Positions 34,656 through 49,115 of a stretch of DNA of 64,000 bases are shown piece after piece. Location: the NCBI GenBank assembly GCA_017591395.1, contig WEDG01000794.1, positions 1-64,000 of the forward strand. The letters are read 5' to 3'. The notes under the pieces are model-generated. The model searched no databases. It saw only the letters and a list, made by a program, of their open reading frames with translations, and was not told the DNA's origin. Both the position numbers and the translations under genes were made by a program. The first letter of the stretch is position 1. The number at the start of each line of letters is the position of its first letter. Origin of the DNA: Schistocephalus solidus. Taxonomy: Eukaryota > Platyhelminthes > Cestoda > Diphyllobothriidea > Diphyllobothriidae.

Positions 34656-37600
34656 TCATTAACAGCGGTTATAAATATAGTTTGTTAATGCTGCAAACGC
34701 TGCTGACTTGCTACTACCATGTACAATAAATGGCGGCAGTTCAAATTCCGTTTAGGTATTTTGCGCATGCCCATTCCCCGTGCGTCCAAACTTGTTGTCT
34801 GATGATAGGTTTAGGCTTTAATCCGTAAGGTCAGATGCGTATGGCTCATGTTCCAAGCATAGAGTCTTTTTTTCCCCAACTTTAGCTTTAGGCCTAAACT
34901 CTTGCCATTTTGTAGTCAGCAGAACTCTCATTTAGGCTTAAAATTGTTGAGCTGCTTAAACTTCTGTTATTGGATTACGTTGCCAAACTTTTGACATCTC
35001 TGGACTTCAAATATCCATCGACAATGGAATTCGTTCAGCTGCCACGCATCAGAACTGCATAACTCTAAACGTCCTCACATGGTGCTGAATCTTTTCTCAA
35101 CAACTGCATGCGTATAAGCATAATAAGCAGAGATATGTAACTTTTAATCACACAACTAAGCCAAAGGTTGCGTCTGTTCTGCCTGTTTGCATGTGAATAT
35201 CATCCATTTTTGTAAACGGCGTGGAGCTCAGATTTAGAAGTTGAACCTTCAACCATGCTCAGGCATTCCGGCGACACTACCGCCTGCAAATTACATTATT
35301 GGGCTTTCGTCGTTGCTCTGATCACGTTGCATCCGCAGAAATTAATATTACATAATTTGTCCTAATGGAACTATCTGAACGGGGTTGGTTTTGAAAAAAT
35401 ATCCTATTAAATTATATTGGAAGGAGTGTGAAGTTTCCGACGTTATTATTAATGATTAATTTGCCTATATCAAAAGTCTAAACTTCACTAAATATATGCT
35501 TGGCGTGCAGGTTTTATAAACATTTTCGCACATTATTCCTTTGCGCAAAGTTCCTGGTAATTGAAAAAACGGCACTGCATCTAGTGCGTCGACTGAGAGA
35601 TGTGGGATTTGACGGAAATTGGAAATGTATTTAAACACCCGGTGTCAAAGACTGATACACATCCCTGGCGGATAGATAGGCCTCAACTCTCTACAACTCT
35701 GCTGCAAAATCTTTACCAATATTCCTTGTTTGCCCTTGGCTTATTTTAAGCAGCAAAACCTTTGCACAGTTTTTGCAAGAGAAGGATACAATTGCAAAAA
35801 TATGTTCCAGAATTGGGCTAATTATAGTTCAAAATAATGTAAAATTATTTCAGGTGCGTCAAAATGCCAGCTTTTGAATGAGCTTTATGCTGGCCGCCTG
35901 TGTTAGTGGCTAGCTGTAAAAGATTAATCTTTAAGTAGTATGCATTTTTCTCATTTATTTTCGATGGGTTTGTATATTCAAGTATATTAAATATATATAT
36001 CAAGCATCATATATCGTTTTTTTAATTATTTGTCAGTAATGTGGGCTTCACTTCAAATTTAAACCTGAAAAGCGATATATTTCGGTTTAAACATTGTTTC
36101 TAACTACGAGAGTTTTTAAGAACACGAAACTATATTAATAAAATACCGTATCTTTCGACTTAGGTATACGGCTTATAAGGCATAAAAATGATCCAACTCC
36201 AATGTAGAATTTAATGGGTAGAATGTGAAATATTTCATAATTTCCTTTACAGGGCAAGTGTACAGCTTATAGTTTGGAAACCCTGAATGCAGATTTTACC
36301 GTGGATCGGCTTCAAAAGAACTTTGGAAATGATAATGTTTTTTTAAACTTTATGTCCATTATGAAAGTATCGATTATAAGGAAGACGTAATTTTTTAACG
36401 AATGAGCTCATGGAAGGATATTATACCTGTATTCTAGTAAATATGTGTGAATTTATCCGGCCATAGAAAATTAATGAGAAAATTCATAAAGGTTAAGTAG
36501 TCATTCTTTTACAAAGTGAAGTTTTTTCGGGTGGTAATAAGGAATTTCATTCAACCCCGGTATCTTGACTTGAATGAAATATCCCAAGATTCTGTCGCGC
36601 GATTATTAAAATTAAAACACTACTTAAGCAATTTCTCCTAATGGAAAAGGGGTTTTAGAATTTCGGTTAAAATTTTCTAACGTAGCAAATCTACTGTAGC
36701 TTGCAGAGAGTTACTTTCAGCATGTAAAAAAGCGCAGAAAGCGTTCACAAAGAGTCTATATGCATTCTGGGTAAACGGCATTTACTTGTGATATAGTTAT
36801 CAATAATTTGGAGCTGAAAGTCTCTTCGGCTAGTTTTTGAGCACATCATGAATTTAGAATTTTGTGCAGCTATGACGTGTGAACCTTTTAACACTTCTTC
36901 AAATGTAAATGTTATCAAGTATGCTTGTACCATACTGTTAATGGGATATTATATCTGAACCGATTTTTGTCAAATCGACTTGAACAAAAATATCATTTAA
37001 AACCTTACTACTCGTTATCAGTTTCAGAGATGGAAAATCGACTAAAAAAGATGCTCACTTCTAACGAATCGCCCTAAAGTGTTATGCTTAACAGGAAAAT
37101 TTAATATTTTTAAAGCACACTAACTCACTAAAATACCAGGCACTTAATGCTGAAGTTACACTTTAACACATATTTACATTCTCCTGTCTGAACAAAATTA
37201 TAGGCATCAGTTTAAAATCTTCTTTGATACCCTTACCTTTATTGGGTTAAGAATCGTTTTCAGTTTTTTATAAAAACTCATTTTCGTTAAAACATTTTGT
37301 TACTATGGTTTCATATCCTCACGCTAGATGCCGGATATAACTGTGTTGTCTTTCATCTATAAGTCTTTGTGCAATTTCCATTTTCAAATTTTCTCATTCA
37401 CTTGCTAATACAACAGAGAAATTTGACTCGTGACAAGGCTTCTTCTGTTTTCACTGCTGCATGACGTGGGCGTTTCATTACTTTCGCTCATAGGCCTCAA
37501 TCCCTTTTAGACAATTGCAATGGTCGATTTTCATTTTTCGAACGCATTCTGCCAGACGTGAACTCACTTGAGCAACAGGTTCTGTCAATCGTCCTCTGTG

Positions 37601-38311
37601 CAGCCTTTTCTGGATCTAGCCAGGGCATACTGCAATCCACAACAACTATTACCTGAGATGGCTTATTTTTTCGTGAGTCAGTATTACAATTCTCCTTTGC
37701 TGTTTGTCCCCTCCTATTTTTGCCGGTTTGTATTTAAGATGCTACTTTCGCCACCAAGCGTTGAGTTTTTCCTGTAATATTATTTCTTGGTTAGTTTAAT
37801 TGTTGTTTACTCTGCAAAATCTAGCCAGCATTTGGACCTGTTTTGGTTACCAAATTAAAAATAGTTCTCGTTAGCGATGGTGATTTTTTTATAGGGTTAG
37901 TTACGTTTACTTCGACCCATTAAGACATAGGAGCAGGAACCACCTAACTGTCACCACTCAGTGTTAAGTTTTCCCTGAATATATTATTTCTTTGTGGTTA
38001 AACTTGTTGTTAACCCTACACATCTAGGATAATCATAATCAATAGTAATCCTCCATTTGAAGTTGTTCCTGAGGCTATTTAAAAGAATATTTTGCGCGGA
38101 GTACGATTGAAAGTCTCCGCCCAACTAAAACTCTGATCTAACAAGCAGGATCAAAAGATATTATTTAAAAAGCCCCATGTATGAGATTTAGATGTAACTT
38201 TCTGGATTGAAAATGAACCGCTTGCCCCGTACCAGGAAAATTTTCCAACTTTTATATATCGATGGAGAAGACGCAGGCTGTTAGATTGTCAAAATGATTT
38301 TTTTATTTCTC
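34656..38311. other. AT-rich interval with a weak tandem duplication
   Basis: No gene was recognised. Near 37730-37835 and 37940-38030 a block around gagtttttcctgtaatatta recurs as aagttttccctgaatatatt with a spacing of about 210 bases, a weak tandem duplication. The remainder is AT-rich and featureless. Confidence 0.5.
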
Positions 38312-38918
38312 TTAGGTTTCGAACTCGTTCTGCAGTCTGCTGTCAGAGGTAAAAGAGGGAACAAAACCAGCAACAGTTAAAGGGGGTAGGAGCCAATCAA
38401 CCATCAGTAACGTCAGTCTGGAGACGACTGCGCAGGACTCTGCATGCCGGCACCAGATCGATAACGCGATTGACTGGCTTTTCATCGGAGGCTCGGGCCT
38501 CGATAAGTTGGCGGTTGTCTTGCTTCTGGCGTGTGCGTTTATCTTCGTGGCGGCGAATTTAAATTTGTGACCCGCTTTGTAGGTGTGGTTAGCCCCTTGT
38601 GATTGTCCGTCATTCCGTTGCACAACCAGTCTATGTTCGTTCATGCGCGATCTGATCAGGCGTTCAGTCTGACCAACATATTCCAAAAAGACTGTTTATG
38701 CGCAGGGTGAGAGACACTTCGCCTGAGTGCTCACTGAGATTTAATCGACCCTCGTTGTTCATTACCCTGCTGCGCCTGACAGCTCTAGGCCAGTGTGCCA
38801 TTCCAACTCTTAATCCTGAAGCAATGCAATCGGGCACTTCTGATAGCCTTTGACGTATGCCAGGGCGTGCCGTGCGATAGATGCTGTTTCTTGGTTCCTT
38901 CGAGTACGAACATTCCAC
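38312..38918 (-). pseudogene. Penelope-like element 3' fragment with GIY-YIG remnant (PLE-C)
   Basis: Reading leftwards, the frame carries IRQRLSEVPDCIASGLRVGM and a linker region. After a frame change near 38690 it carries EYVGQTERLIRSRMNEHRLV, which matches the YIG-side half of the GIY-YIG endonuclease that ends Penelope proteins. TYKAGHKFKFAATKINAHAR follows, the usual segment after the nuclease, similar to RTGRKFNFYDALILARD in PLE-B. The RT is missing, so this is a 5'-truncated copy. The GVVYR-type half of the nuclease is not readable at the frame change. Confidence 0.75.
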
Positions 38919-41900
38919 TAAATGTTCCCATTGTTCAAGAGAATTCCCTGGATTACGATGAACGTAAGAAGAAATATTTGAGTCGATAGGACGAGGAAGA
39001 ATTCAATTAGAGTCCGGCTGCTCACCGAATGAACAGAAATTTTTGTGTGGCCCTTATATGAGCTAAATAATTTTTCAAAGTATTCTGTTTTTCCATTGTC
39101 TGCTAGCGTATATGAAAAGTTATCACCTATTTTGACAATGGTGGCACAGTAAAGCCTATACCACAGCTGCCGAAATTCATGAAACGCTGACTAAAGAACT
39201 CGACTACACTTTCAAACAGAAAACTTCTCTTTAATACCATGTAAACGCCGATCGCCAGGAGGCATCGTTTCAAGTTCACGGATTTCGCGACTTTAGCTTT
39301 AAAGGGAGCTATCATGCAGTCATTTTATGTAACGTAACCTCATGAATAAATCATTCTCTCAAAAGTATCCACGGTTTTACTGATTTGTGTTGCTTCCTGA
39401 AATTTCTTTCGGTACACATACAGCTAAGATATAAGCTCCTTCTCCTTTTTACTTACAGGAAGGCTTTTATCGGTTTTGGGGGTGGTAAAAGATCTCGTAT
39501 AATATATCAAGCAGTTGACATCCACATTTTCAAAATAACTTTCTATTCCCTCTTGTCACTGAGAAGGGGCGTCTTGATCCCAAAATATATTTGTTGCATA
39601 CCCTACCAGCAGCATTAATGAGCAAGTAGAAGCTATATAATGCGAATACTTAGGCTGAAGACTCAGCAATCCTCATTAATTATTGATTTGCTTAAACCTT
39701 AATTCGAACATTTATTTAAGCTTTGAATTGTAAGCACTTTTTGGTATAAAAATGAGTGTAAAGGATGAATTTTACATGCACCACTTTAGAAACTTAGACT
39801 AACTTTAAAATGTTTCAGAAATAAATTGAACAATTGCCGTTAATTACTTAGATTTTTACAAATCGCGTTTAGCCAGATGGTCGGAAGGAAGCTTAATTTA
39901 AAACTTTCACGGGAATCATGTTCCATCATACCCAGTATGGACATTGGATAGGGGATTTTACTTTTGTTTAAAATTTCAGTCCATGACTATGGTGTATGTT
40001 TCAGGCTTTTTACCGCATGTAAGATGTGATAAATGACTTTGTAAACCCAATAGCGCCTGACTCACAATATACAATATAGACAAGCAGCTGTGGGGAAAAC
40101 AGGTTAGGACCTTATAACTTCATATTGTTTAGCTACTCGCTACTGTGTGTTTGTGTCCTGACTGAAAATATCCTGATAGATTGGCATAAACTTCCTTTTT
40201 GTAGATCGTGCAAAAATGATCGCAAGCCGAAAATACCGAATGGGATTGAATAACCGATTTATGCCGCCTGCACCTGGTAATTCTTCTGAGCTATTCGCAT
40301 CGATCGTAATCTAAATTATCGCACCACAAAAAACAAAACCATCCTTATTGATGGGCCATGTTTGTCAGAATTTTCTAGCATAAGTTGTGAACGTAGTTAG
40401 TTTTGCCGATTAACTATTTTGGGGAATAATTTGTGATAAACAAGTTCTTTTTAAGAAAGACTGAATTTCTCTTTTGAAAAAGCAACCGGTGAGAAAGCTT
40501 TTTAGCAATAGGCCTCAATATTCCTGACTTTTCCAATCCTGTTTGTAAAAAGGAACCTATTTTCTGATGGTTTCGCCAAGTCCTATCTATTTTGAAATAC
40601 TGCTCTCAAACAATGTGCGTAAAGACGACTTTAAAAATGCAGATCTGATGTTATTTCATAAATATTTCAACTGCTATGCTCCTTTATATCGGACAAACTA
40701 AAAGCTGTCCACAAGACGAACCTCGCGAGTATTAACAGGAAAATTAGAGGACTTTTGCATTTCGGATAAGTGCGTAAAATCAGTGTAAAAATATTGGTTG
40801 TCGAGCGGCGCACTTATTGTGCTACTGTGAGTAGCATAGATTATTGCTCATAAGCAACAGCGAAAAACTAGTAGGTAGTGGTGTATAAACCGCTTTGGAA
40901 AATTCCTCTCATTTTATCAAAACTGCAAGCTCACTTACTTGTTTTGGGCTATTTGAATGTTCCACTTCGGCATAAACAGCGCGTGACAACAGGCTTTTAC
41001 TGTACTGCCAACCTTTCTTCCCATCAACTCGTGCCTAAAATTAATTTTTAAATATTAATCTACATATTTGCTTCATGTGCATGCCAAGAAAGGTTAATGG
41101 TTAAGTTGTACTGTATCAAATTTATCAAGTTAAAGTTATTTAATTAGACAAAAAGAAAGACATTTTAATGTTTAAACTGGTGTTGTCTTCTTTTTAGTCG
41201 CTAGCTACGCGTAGGGACTGCTATCTGCATGACACAAAACAATCGTGAGGTTCCTTCTCTTTGTAGAGAAAAAGGAAAAACTCTTCATGAAATGTACTCT
41301 TTAACTTCCTTTCGTTCGCGCATGGGCCCATGATCACACACTTGAAACTTTCACTGTTGGGTTCATCGGAAAGTCTCTTACGGTTTTAACCGTTCTCAAG
41401 TACGACAGAACGTTGGAACGTTTTGCAAAAACTGACAGCCGAGGTTATTTGCTGCCCAGTTTATTAAGTACAGTGCCTGTAGAGCCATTGGCATATGAAA
41501 CGTAAAAGTGCGACGAACATTGATATTACAGTTGTATATTCGTGACTGAGTTCCAACCACACGTGTATGCATTTATATGTAGAGTTGACTGTGTAAACTG
41601 TAACTCGTCCAAAAAGAGTCTCAGTATGACTTAGATAAATAGTATATTTTAAGAAATTAATTTCAAGCATACGAGTTTCCTAGGCAGACTTAAATCCATC
41701 TTAATGACTTCTGATCTTTCCGGTGGGATGCGCTTCGAAGTGGGAATCGGTCTTCCTCAACAAAAAAGGTAGAAGCTGAGTCAATCCAGGTCCACTTACT
41801 GACCTCGAACTAGCCCTTTTTAAATTCAGGTGTGCTATTTGAGGCATGTGGGTTCAATTTCATTCTTCCTTTCTAATCTTTCACCGTTCTTCATCCCTTT

Positions 41901-44900
41901 ATGAGGCTGTGTGTGGAGTAGCCCAGGGATGTGCTGAGTGAATCCTACAGTAGGTGACCTAACCCGTGAAATATGCTTAAATTAACGATAAATCTCTAGC
42001 CGGTGTGAGGCCAGTGCAAGCACATCCAAAAAAAACAGAAATACTATGAACGATCGCCAGATACATGAAAACGTAAAATAACTATCACAGGTACTATTTC
42101 GTTAATTAGAAAAGGTATTCTCCACATAAAAGTGAAAATTATGAAAACACCCAAATTCGTATCAGATGAGAAGAATCAAATTTTAGAAGTATAAAATGCT
42201 TGTCCCTAAAAATAAATGATTAAATAAGATGATCTAGGTACGCTAACTATAAAAAAAACTTCTTCATACAGTTTCATGAAATGTCCGTGCGGCATTAGTG
42301 TTATCTGAAGCTTGGCACAATGTCGAATGGCCATGTGTTCCAAAAGATACTTATGGGAAATCAGTATAATTCAGTCATTATTATATTTTCTTATATGGAT
42401 TTAATTAAAGCAAAGAGGATTTCGCTTGGTTTCAGCTATAGAGACGTCACAGAATTAAATGTTTCCATGTGGTCACCTGCTGACTAAATGGTCAAGGACG
42501 ACTAAATTTGAATAGAATTGGCAGCTGCAGTCGTAAAGATACCACATTGTGTATAGTAAGAGAACTTGTCTTCCTTCAAACGTATGTGTGGTTCTTGCTG
42601 ATGATGGAGTCTATTGAGTTTATGGGTTTCCTTCGAATACCAATGAATACTTTGCAATTTTTAAGCTTTCAATTGCTAGCCCAAAAACGTAGGTTCTATG
42701 TGATGCATTTATCAAAACCTTCGGCATGAGGTATTTCTAAAAAGCGTTTACCGAATCAGCGATTGGTTGCACCTTCTTTAACGTGCACTCGGCAAATATT
42801 CTCTGAAGAATACTTGCGTATGTAAAGTAAGCCCCTTAGAATAACAGTTTTTTGAACCTCACTCGGCAAGATTTTGCTAACACTGATGATAGGTTTTTCC
42901 CAAGACCCCGTGACTCAAGTTCGGTGCCATTCATGCTTGGCAGTCAGGCCCTTTTTCCGCCACCTGTGTATGAAAAAATGCCTTGGTTCGGAATGAAAAT
43001 GTTCGCATTCACTTTAACATCCTCCTTATTAAGCACTTTTTCTGGAGCATCGATGGTTGAGCTCGTTCTATAATTAAAGTCAACTGTTCACATCAAGGCA
43101 CTCAACCTTGCACAGATGGCAAACACAAACACTGCTTTAATATTATTTTACTCGCCACACTCGTAATCAACCTCAAAGTTGGGCGGAAGGAGAATTTGCG
43201 CTTATCGGTCCTCTTTTGTGGGTTTCTCCAGATAAGCCGCCAACACGGCAACAGGTCTGGCTTCAATCTTTGCTTAGAAAAAGTGAGTGAGAGCGAGGGA
43301 ATACTTGGAGGAACGCGTCGTTGGCATGTGAATCCGCTACGGTCCCCTTCCAATTTTCCTAAAATTCCGCAAATATGTAATAGTCGCAAGCTGAAAATTA
43401 AGAGAGAGAGAGAGAGAGGGGATGGGTTTTATTTCTTTATTTCGAGTAAAGATAACACGTAAACAACGTTTGTACGTTTTTGATACCCTACTGCTGAACT
43501 TATCTTACTTTATGGCCCTAAAATACTGTTCCATATTTTTGTACGCAACCTAAGAGAAGGTCCTTTGGGCTCTTCTTGTGTCTAGAGGATGCAAAGATCA
43601 TGGAACGGATTATAAAGTAGATGCTATGAAAAGTAATGGGACACTGGATACTGATATGACCGAAATCCGTAAATAGCATTACGTTAATGTACCCCTTGTC
43701 CCGTAGTACACGAACTATCGTCGTTAATAGATTGGATGAGGGGCTGACGTAGATTGTTAAATTTTAATGGCAAGTTTCATGAAAAAGGCGAGAAGATGAA
43801 AACTCAACCGTTAAATTTAGACATTTTCTCATCTGAAAATTAGTCAGTTATGCCCAGGTGACAGACGCAGTTCCTGCGAATATTTCCAAGCTGCTTTTGA
43901 TCGGCTGACTGCTAAGAAACGATGGGCATAGACTATGTGGATTTCTGTCGAGCATACGGTTGACAGCAAGACTCACATACCCTAGGATGATGTCGATTGA
44001 CACTGAAATTTTCATTCTATTATAACCATTTTAGTTTATCCGTGTTGTTCAGGCTTTTAGGAAAAAAGCCTTGCAATTATTACAAGGCGGATCTCCTCGA
44101 AATATTTACTAAAGGCACTGTGGACTAATGTAGGATCTTTTCAGATGACATGTTTTTCCTCCCTATTCTTAGCGTCAGAAGCGGACGACTAAACTAGGAT
44201 GTGGGAGGGTGACACGGTTGGTCCCGGATAGATTTTTCAAAACTGAAATGCTTTGGCGAAATTCCGGACTTCCATGCACGAAAACCATTCGGCCTGGGCC
44301 ACCTGGAAGCGGTTGTTCATGTGTACTGCTGATGTTATCGAATGTTAATGGCAAGACTCTTGTCCCTCTGCAATCTCGTGAGAGTTAGAAGCTCATGTTA
44401 GCGCGTAATTCTTAATACATTTAGTCTTTGGATACATCAGAATATCATTTAAAGGTAAATTTGTTTCGACAGTGTTATTTTGCATGAATACTCAAATCCA
44501 TTCCATGGATACGAACTAAATTTATATGCTTATTAGCCAATTTGTGGAAATCTCCCTCTTACTGACCTCTTCCAAAATTTATGCATTTGACCTCGGGGTC
44601 ATGCATGGAGGAGGTTGCGATTTCAGTATACTCTGTAGCAGGGTTTTATTCCAAAATTTGCTTACAAAAAACGTCCGAAATGAAATATCGGTGAAACTTG
44701 TGCCGTGGGATCGGTTCCACTATCTGAACTCACAAGTTATCGTTTGTTGGTTCATTTGATAAATTTCCTGCAGTGACCAATCTCATGAAATGTGCACAGC
44801 GTAATCCTATGGTATATCAGACACGGCAGGATTCCGGATTTTGATCCCATCTGTTCTCAGGCATCTGTAGAAACCACACTGACTAAAAATTCTCAGTGAA

Positions 44901-47900
44901 CTTATGCTTATTTTCTTTTTATTTTCGACATCATTATACGTTTTTTAGTTTAAAAGCGCACAAAAATAGTTATTTCACTCATTTTGTAGACAATTCCATC
45001 TTATTTGTCTGTTCTACGTTTCGGTTTTAAAAGAGTTATCAAAGGTCGGAATAATTTTGAGCCTTATCTGTCGTTTCATGTGCACTTAGGTTTAAATCTA
45101 CAAAACATAAGGCCATTTTTCCTTTGATTACAAATGCAGATGTGGTGTTCTACTAAATATGAACAAAAAATGATATGCTTGCGCGGGTTTTCAATAAAAT
45201 ATATTTAAATTAATAAGGGTAATTCATATCAAGGAAAAACCATATTATTTATGTATACCTTTCACCGAGTGCTTGGTTAGCAGTCAACCGAGTAGAATTG
45301 TACTGAAAAAACATTATTGCGCTCTGTTTGAAATATCTTGTGTCTATGCTGCATGATGCTATTTCAAGCCCATTAAAGTAATCCTTGCTACTCGAAAATA
45401 CCTTTCCAAAATTCAGTTAAGATTTCATAGGATTGGTCACTGACTGTAACTTTGATAAGATGGCGACCACAGAATCAAAAGATTCTGCTGTAAGGGTGGG
45501 GCCAAATCGGGTTGGATGGGGTCATGATGCATTACGAGTGGTGATTTTTTTATTATGTTGACCAACTGTTTAATAATGCTGCGATTTGTTTTTGCAGCAT
45601 TAATGGTGGTGGTACACTCATTGGGTACCTCACCCATAGAAACAAACATACAAGTTAAGTACGTTGGTTTTTGAAGGAATTGTTTACAGCTAGCTGACTA
45701 TTGAAAGCCTAGCCTTTGGCTCGATTGTATGCACTCCATGAAGATCAATATCCGTACGTGCTTTCCGCTGCATTATTTTCCCAACTTAGCACCGTCTTTC
45801 AGCACAATCGTTAACATGCTTGCTGATTTTGCTCGTAGATATCACGTAGGGAAGATTTTGAGTCACATCTAGAGACTCGGAAATAATAAGGCACCTTTGT
45901 TCCAGTGTGTGGGGTGTTTCATTCGAGCTTACCAATAGAATACTTGAAAAAAGCATCATATAAAAATTACAGGGGCACGAAACGTGTTTCCTTGCAGCAC
46001 GTTAACTAATTTAATACGTTATATGCCAAAAAAGTTCCTTTAATTTGCACAATGTACGTAAAATGACATAACAAAACTGAGCTTGAGTTCTCAAATAGGT
46101 TTAAATGGATTATTTGGGATAGTGCATCTGCGAGCTTAAATTAGTATAAGGGTCTGAAATGCCAACTTTCTGGCCTTTAACGAATGCAAAGTAAATTGAA
46201 AATCTGATGATTCTTAAATGCGAAGGTTTTTACCCGATGTCTTACGCTGATTATAATTCACTATAAACTGGACATTTGAACACCTGCGCTTAAATTAATA
46301 ACAATAGATATAACACCAAAAAGCGTCTCCAACAATTCTTTTTCCTCGTGTAGCTGCTTTGCCCGATCAAATGCATGGCTCGATACTGACCCTCATTATC
46401 CCTGGATAAACCGTGCTAAGATATTCAAGCAACTGAATAAGTCATCAACATTCGAACTGGAATATCTGGTAGCAGCTTGCCACACAGATCACAGTTATGC
46501 TTATCGCCTAAATTTTGATGACGTTCACCTGCCAAAAAGCCTTCTATTTATTCAAATTGCCTTGCGTAATCACCTTTGACCTTTATCCATTGAATGAGAC
46601 AAATATAATGGAAACGATCGATTGTTTAAAAGCAGGTTGTCATGAGTACTAAACTTCAGAACTTTGAAAGACGTATCCTTTCTCGTGACAACGGTATTAT
46701 CAAATGCATTTATATTGCTGATATTAATTTTCCTTAATTTCTGCATCTTGACGGCTCCTTTATTTAATAAAGCAGCTCTTTAAAAAACGTTATTTAAATG
46801 TTAAATTCTGTGGAATTCACTGAAAGTTATCCTTTAGTGGATCCCCTATTGGGGGTTCCTACGTAGGATTGACAGCTTAGTGCCCGATCGATTTGCCAAT
46901 AACGCTGCGCGCATTCTTTTGCGCCCTTAGCGATGCTTCATCGAGGTGCACTAGCAACCAATCAAATTTCAGCTACGATTGACGTACGAACGGTCGAGCT
47001 TTGAATCGTATTTCATTGCTATAAGGGTACGTGAGTACCTACGCATACACACAGGCGCTAGTCCCTAGATTTGCATAGACTTAATATCCGACAATAATTG
47101 GAAAGATCCAGTCCATATAGTTTAATCACGACTTCTATCGATAATAATTTTTCCATTATTTATTCGATCACACCTCGCCCATTCCTGAGCAGAATAAGCC
47201 GAAGATGCTCGAATTCCCGTAAATATTTCAAGGAATTAAGTGGTTGATCCCTTCGTGCTAGATTCTTTTATGTGCTTATCTAAGAAAATTTTAATAGCTG
47301 ATTGTTGTTAACTGTAACTTTGGCCCCAACGCCCATCTAGTCTTTCCATTAAAGTAGCCTCTATACTCTCGAATGATGCAGCTGGGCTGGTGTATTCGTT
47401 ATCAAAAAAATCTTAACATAAACATTGTTTTCATTCCCTTACGTGCTTTTTCTTATTAAGATGATAATTGCTTTGGTTTGTGATTTAGCTTTATCCTCTC
47501 CTGGCGCTACAAAGTTTTTACAAACATTTTTTGTCTCTGTCATTCAGCTCAATTTTCCTGCAAAACATTATCGAGTTCATTCACGAGCAAACCACTTTGG
47601 TATGCTACTATTTCTGGTTTCCTCGATATCGCACTTAACTGGTAAATATACATTGAGAAACTGCCTATAATTATTTTCCTTGAGTAATGAGAATGCATTT
47701 CAGGTAAACAGATATAATTAAACCACGCAGACGACGAAAATGTAACCAGGACCTTCATTATAATATGCTTTATGAGTGTTATGCCACATGGGTATATGGG
47801 TGATTCCGTTTTCAATGTTAGACCTATAAAAAAAACAGTTTTCTGACATACGTAATTGAATTTTGCGTTCATAACATATTGATTCCCACTCACAATAGGA

Positions 47901-48154
47901 ATAAGTTGACAGATGCTAGAGTCTGTGATCATAGAAGATTAGGTGACAAGGCGAAATAGCTCGAGGAATCTTTTAGTTAACATGTGACGTGCCACCTGTA
48001 TGAAAACCTGGATGGTTCAGAATTTCTTACCATAGCCTCTAAATTTTAATCATAATCTTTCACCGTAGCGTTAGAATAGTAGAAATACTTCAACGCAACA
48101 ACCTCACTCAGGTATAGACGTCTTTCTGCACACACCCCCTGATTTTATAATGTA
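38919..48154. other. Long gene-poor AT-rich interval
   Basis: Over 9 kb show no supportable gene. Frames of 60-127 codons at 39385, 41464, 42508, 42852, 43102 (minus), 44526, 45437 (minus), 47425 and 47549 (minus) have no recognised motif. The one at 42852-43073 (ending in a leucine/phenylalanine-rich stretch) is the least AT-biased but has no family. The interval could be intron or intergenic DNA. Confidence 0.5.
43400..43418. repeat. Short AG microsatellite
   Basis: About 19 bases of AG repeat. Confidence 0.9.
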
Positions 48155-49115
48155 AGGGTGATTGTTAAGGAGGGATGTAGGGCTGTGGCGCTCTAAGACA
48201 GGTTTTCCAGTCCTGTCAGCCATTGCGCCCACTCCTGCGTCAGACGCCCAGGGGCGGCTCCTATCACACCAGCCACCTGTGCCCTATCCTGCCTCCGGTC
48301 TTCTTGACTCTGTGATGGCAACGGGCTCAGCTGGGGGAGAAGGGAGTGCGGTAGCAATAAGCGCCGTGGTTTGGAAGGTTGCCAATTGAAAATTACACTC
48401 AGACCTCGCAGTCAGTCTAATGTGTGTTGTGTGGAGTGGCTGACTGGTGGTCTGAGAGTCAGTCGGTGATGGCTCCTTCTTAACGTGACCTCTGGCTATC
48501 TCACACACGTGAGATATAAGCCGTTCAACCCCCTGTTGTGTGGAATCCTGGTGCTGTGTTTGGGGGGCCAGGTCGTATACGTAATACATGTAGATGAGGT
48601 CACCAGCAGCTACGCCCACTTCCGCATCAGACAGATGACCGGCTTGGATGGCGGCCTGGTTCTGAGGGTAGGGTAGAAAGTGAGATTGATGGCTCAGCGC
48701 ATTTTGCTCGCTATAAACAAGTTGACGCGCATGAAGTTGTCGTGGTATGCTAAGAGCCGTGACTTGGAAGGCTGCCAGTTGACGGGATAACTCGGTGTCC
48801 CAAACTGAGAGTCAGACTGCAATGTATCCTTCTTGGTTTGATCTTTATCAGATTCCCATTCAGCTGGGATCTGAGAAACACTCCCCTTTGTTGTTGTGCC
48901 CTTTTGTGGTGGACCACACTGTGTGAGCCTGCGCCCTCTCCCATCTCCGGGCTTTTTCACTCTGTCTTGACACGGGGTCCAAGTGGTAAGAGTGTAAAAA
49001 TTGTGTTGTATATGTATCGCAAGTCTGATCTCACAATAACGCAGCAAAAGTCACCCTACACCGTCATTCTGTGGATCACAAAGTGGACATCGTTGATACT
49101 GTGACGGTCGAACTG
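48155..49115 (+). repeat. LINE 3' UTR (repeat family A), copy at 48.2 kb
   Basis: The order matches the other copies: ggtttggaaggttgccaatt near 48371, ggctgactggtggtctgaga near 48438, ctggtgctgtgtttgggggg near 48549, tggcttagcgcattttgctc-like sequence near 48690, a second gccgtgacttggaaggctgc near 48762, and a final gtggacatcgttgatactgt ending in gtcgaactgg near 49116. No LINE coding sequence is attached. ORFs over it, including 117 codons on the minus strand, are not regarded as genes. Confidence 0.8.

Noticed and set aside
48694..49047. A 117-codon minus-strand ORF and an overlapping plus-strand ORF at 48838.
   Set aside because: Both are within a LINE 3' UTR copy, with no motif and no conservation of the frame in other copies.
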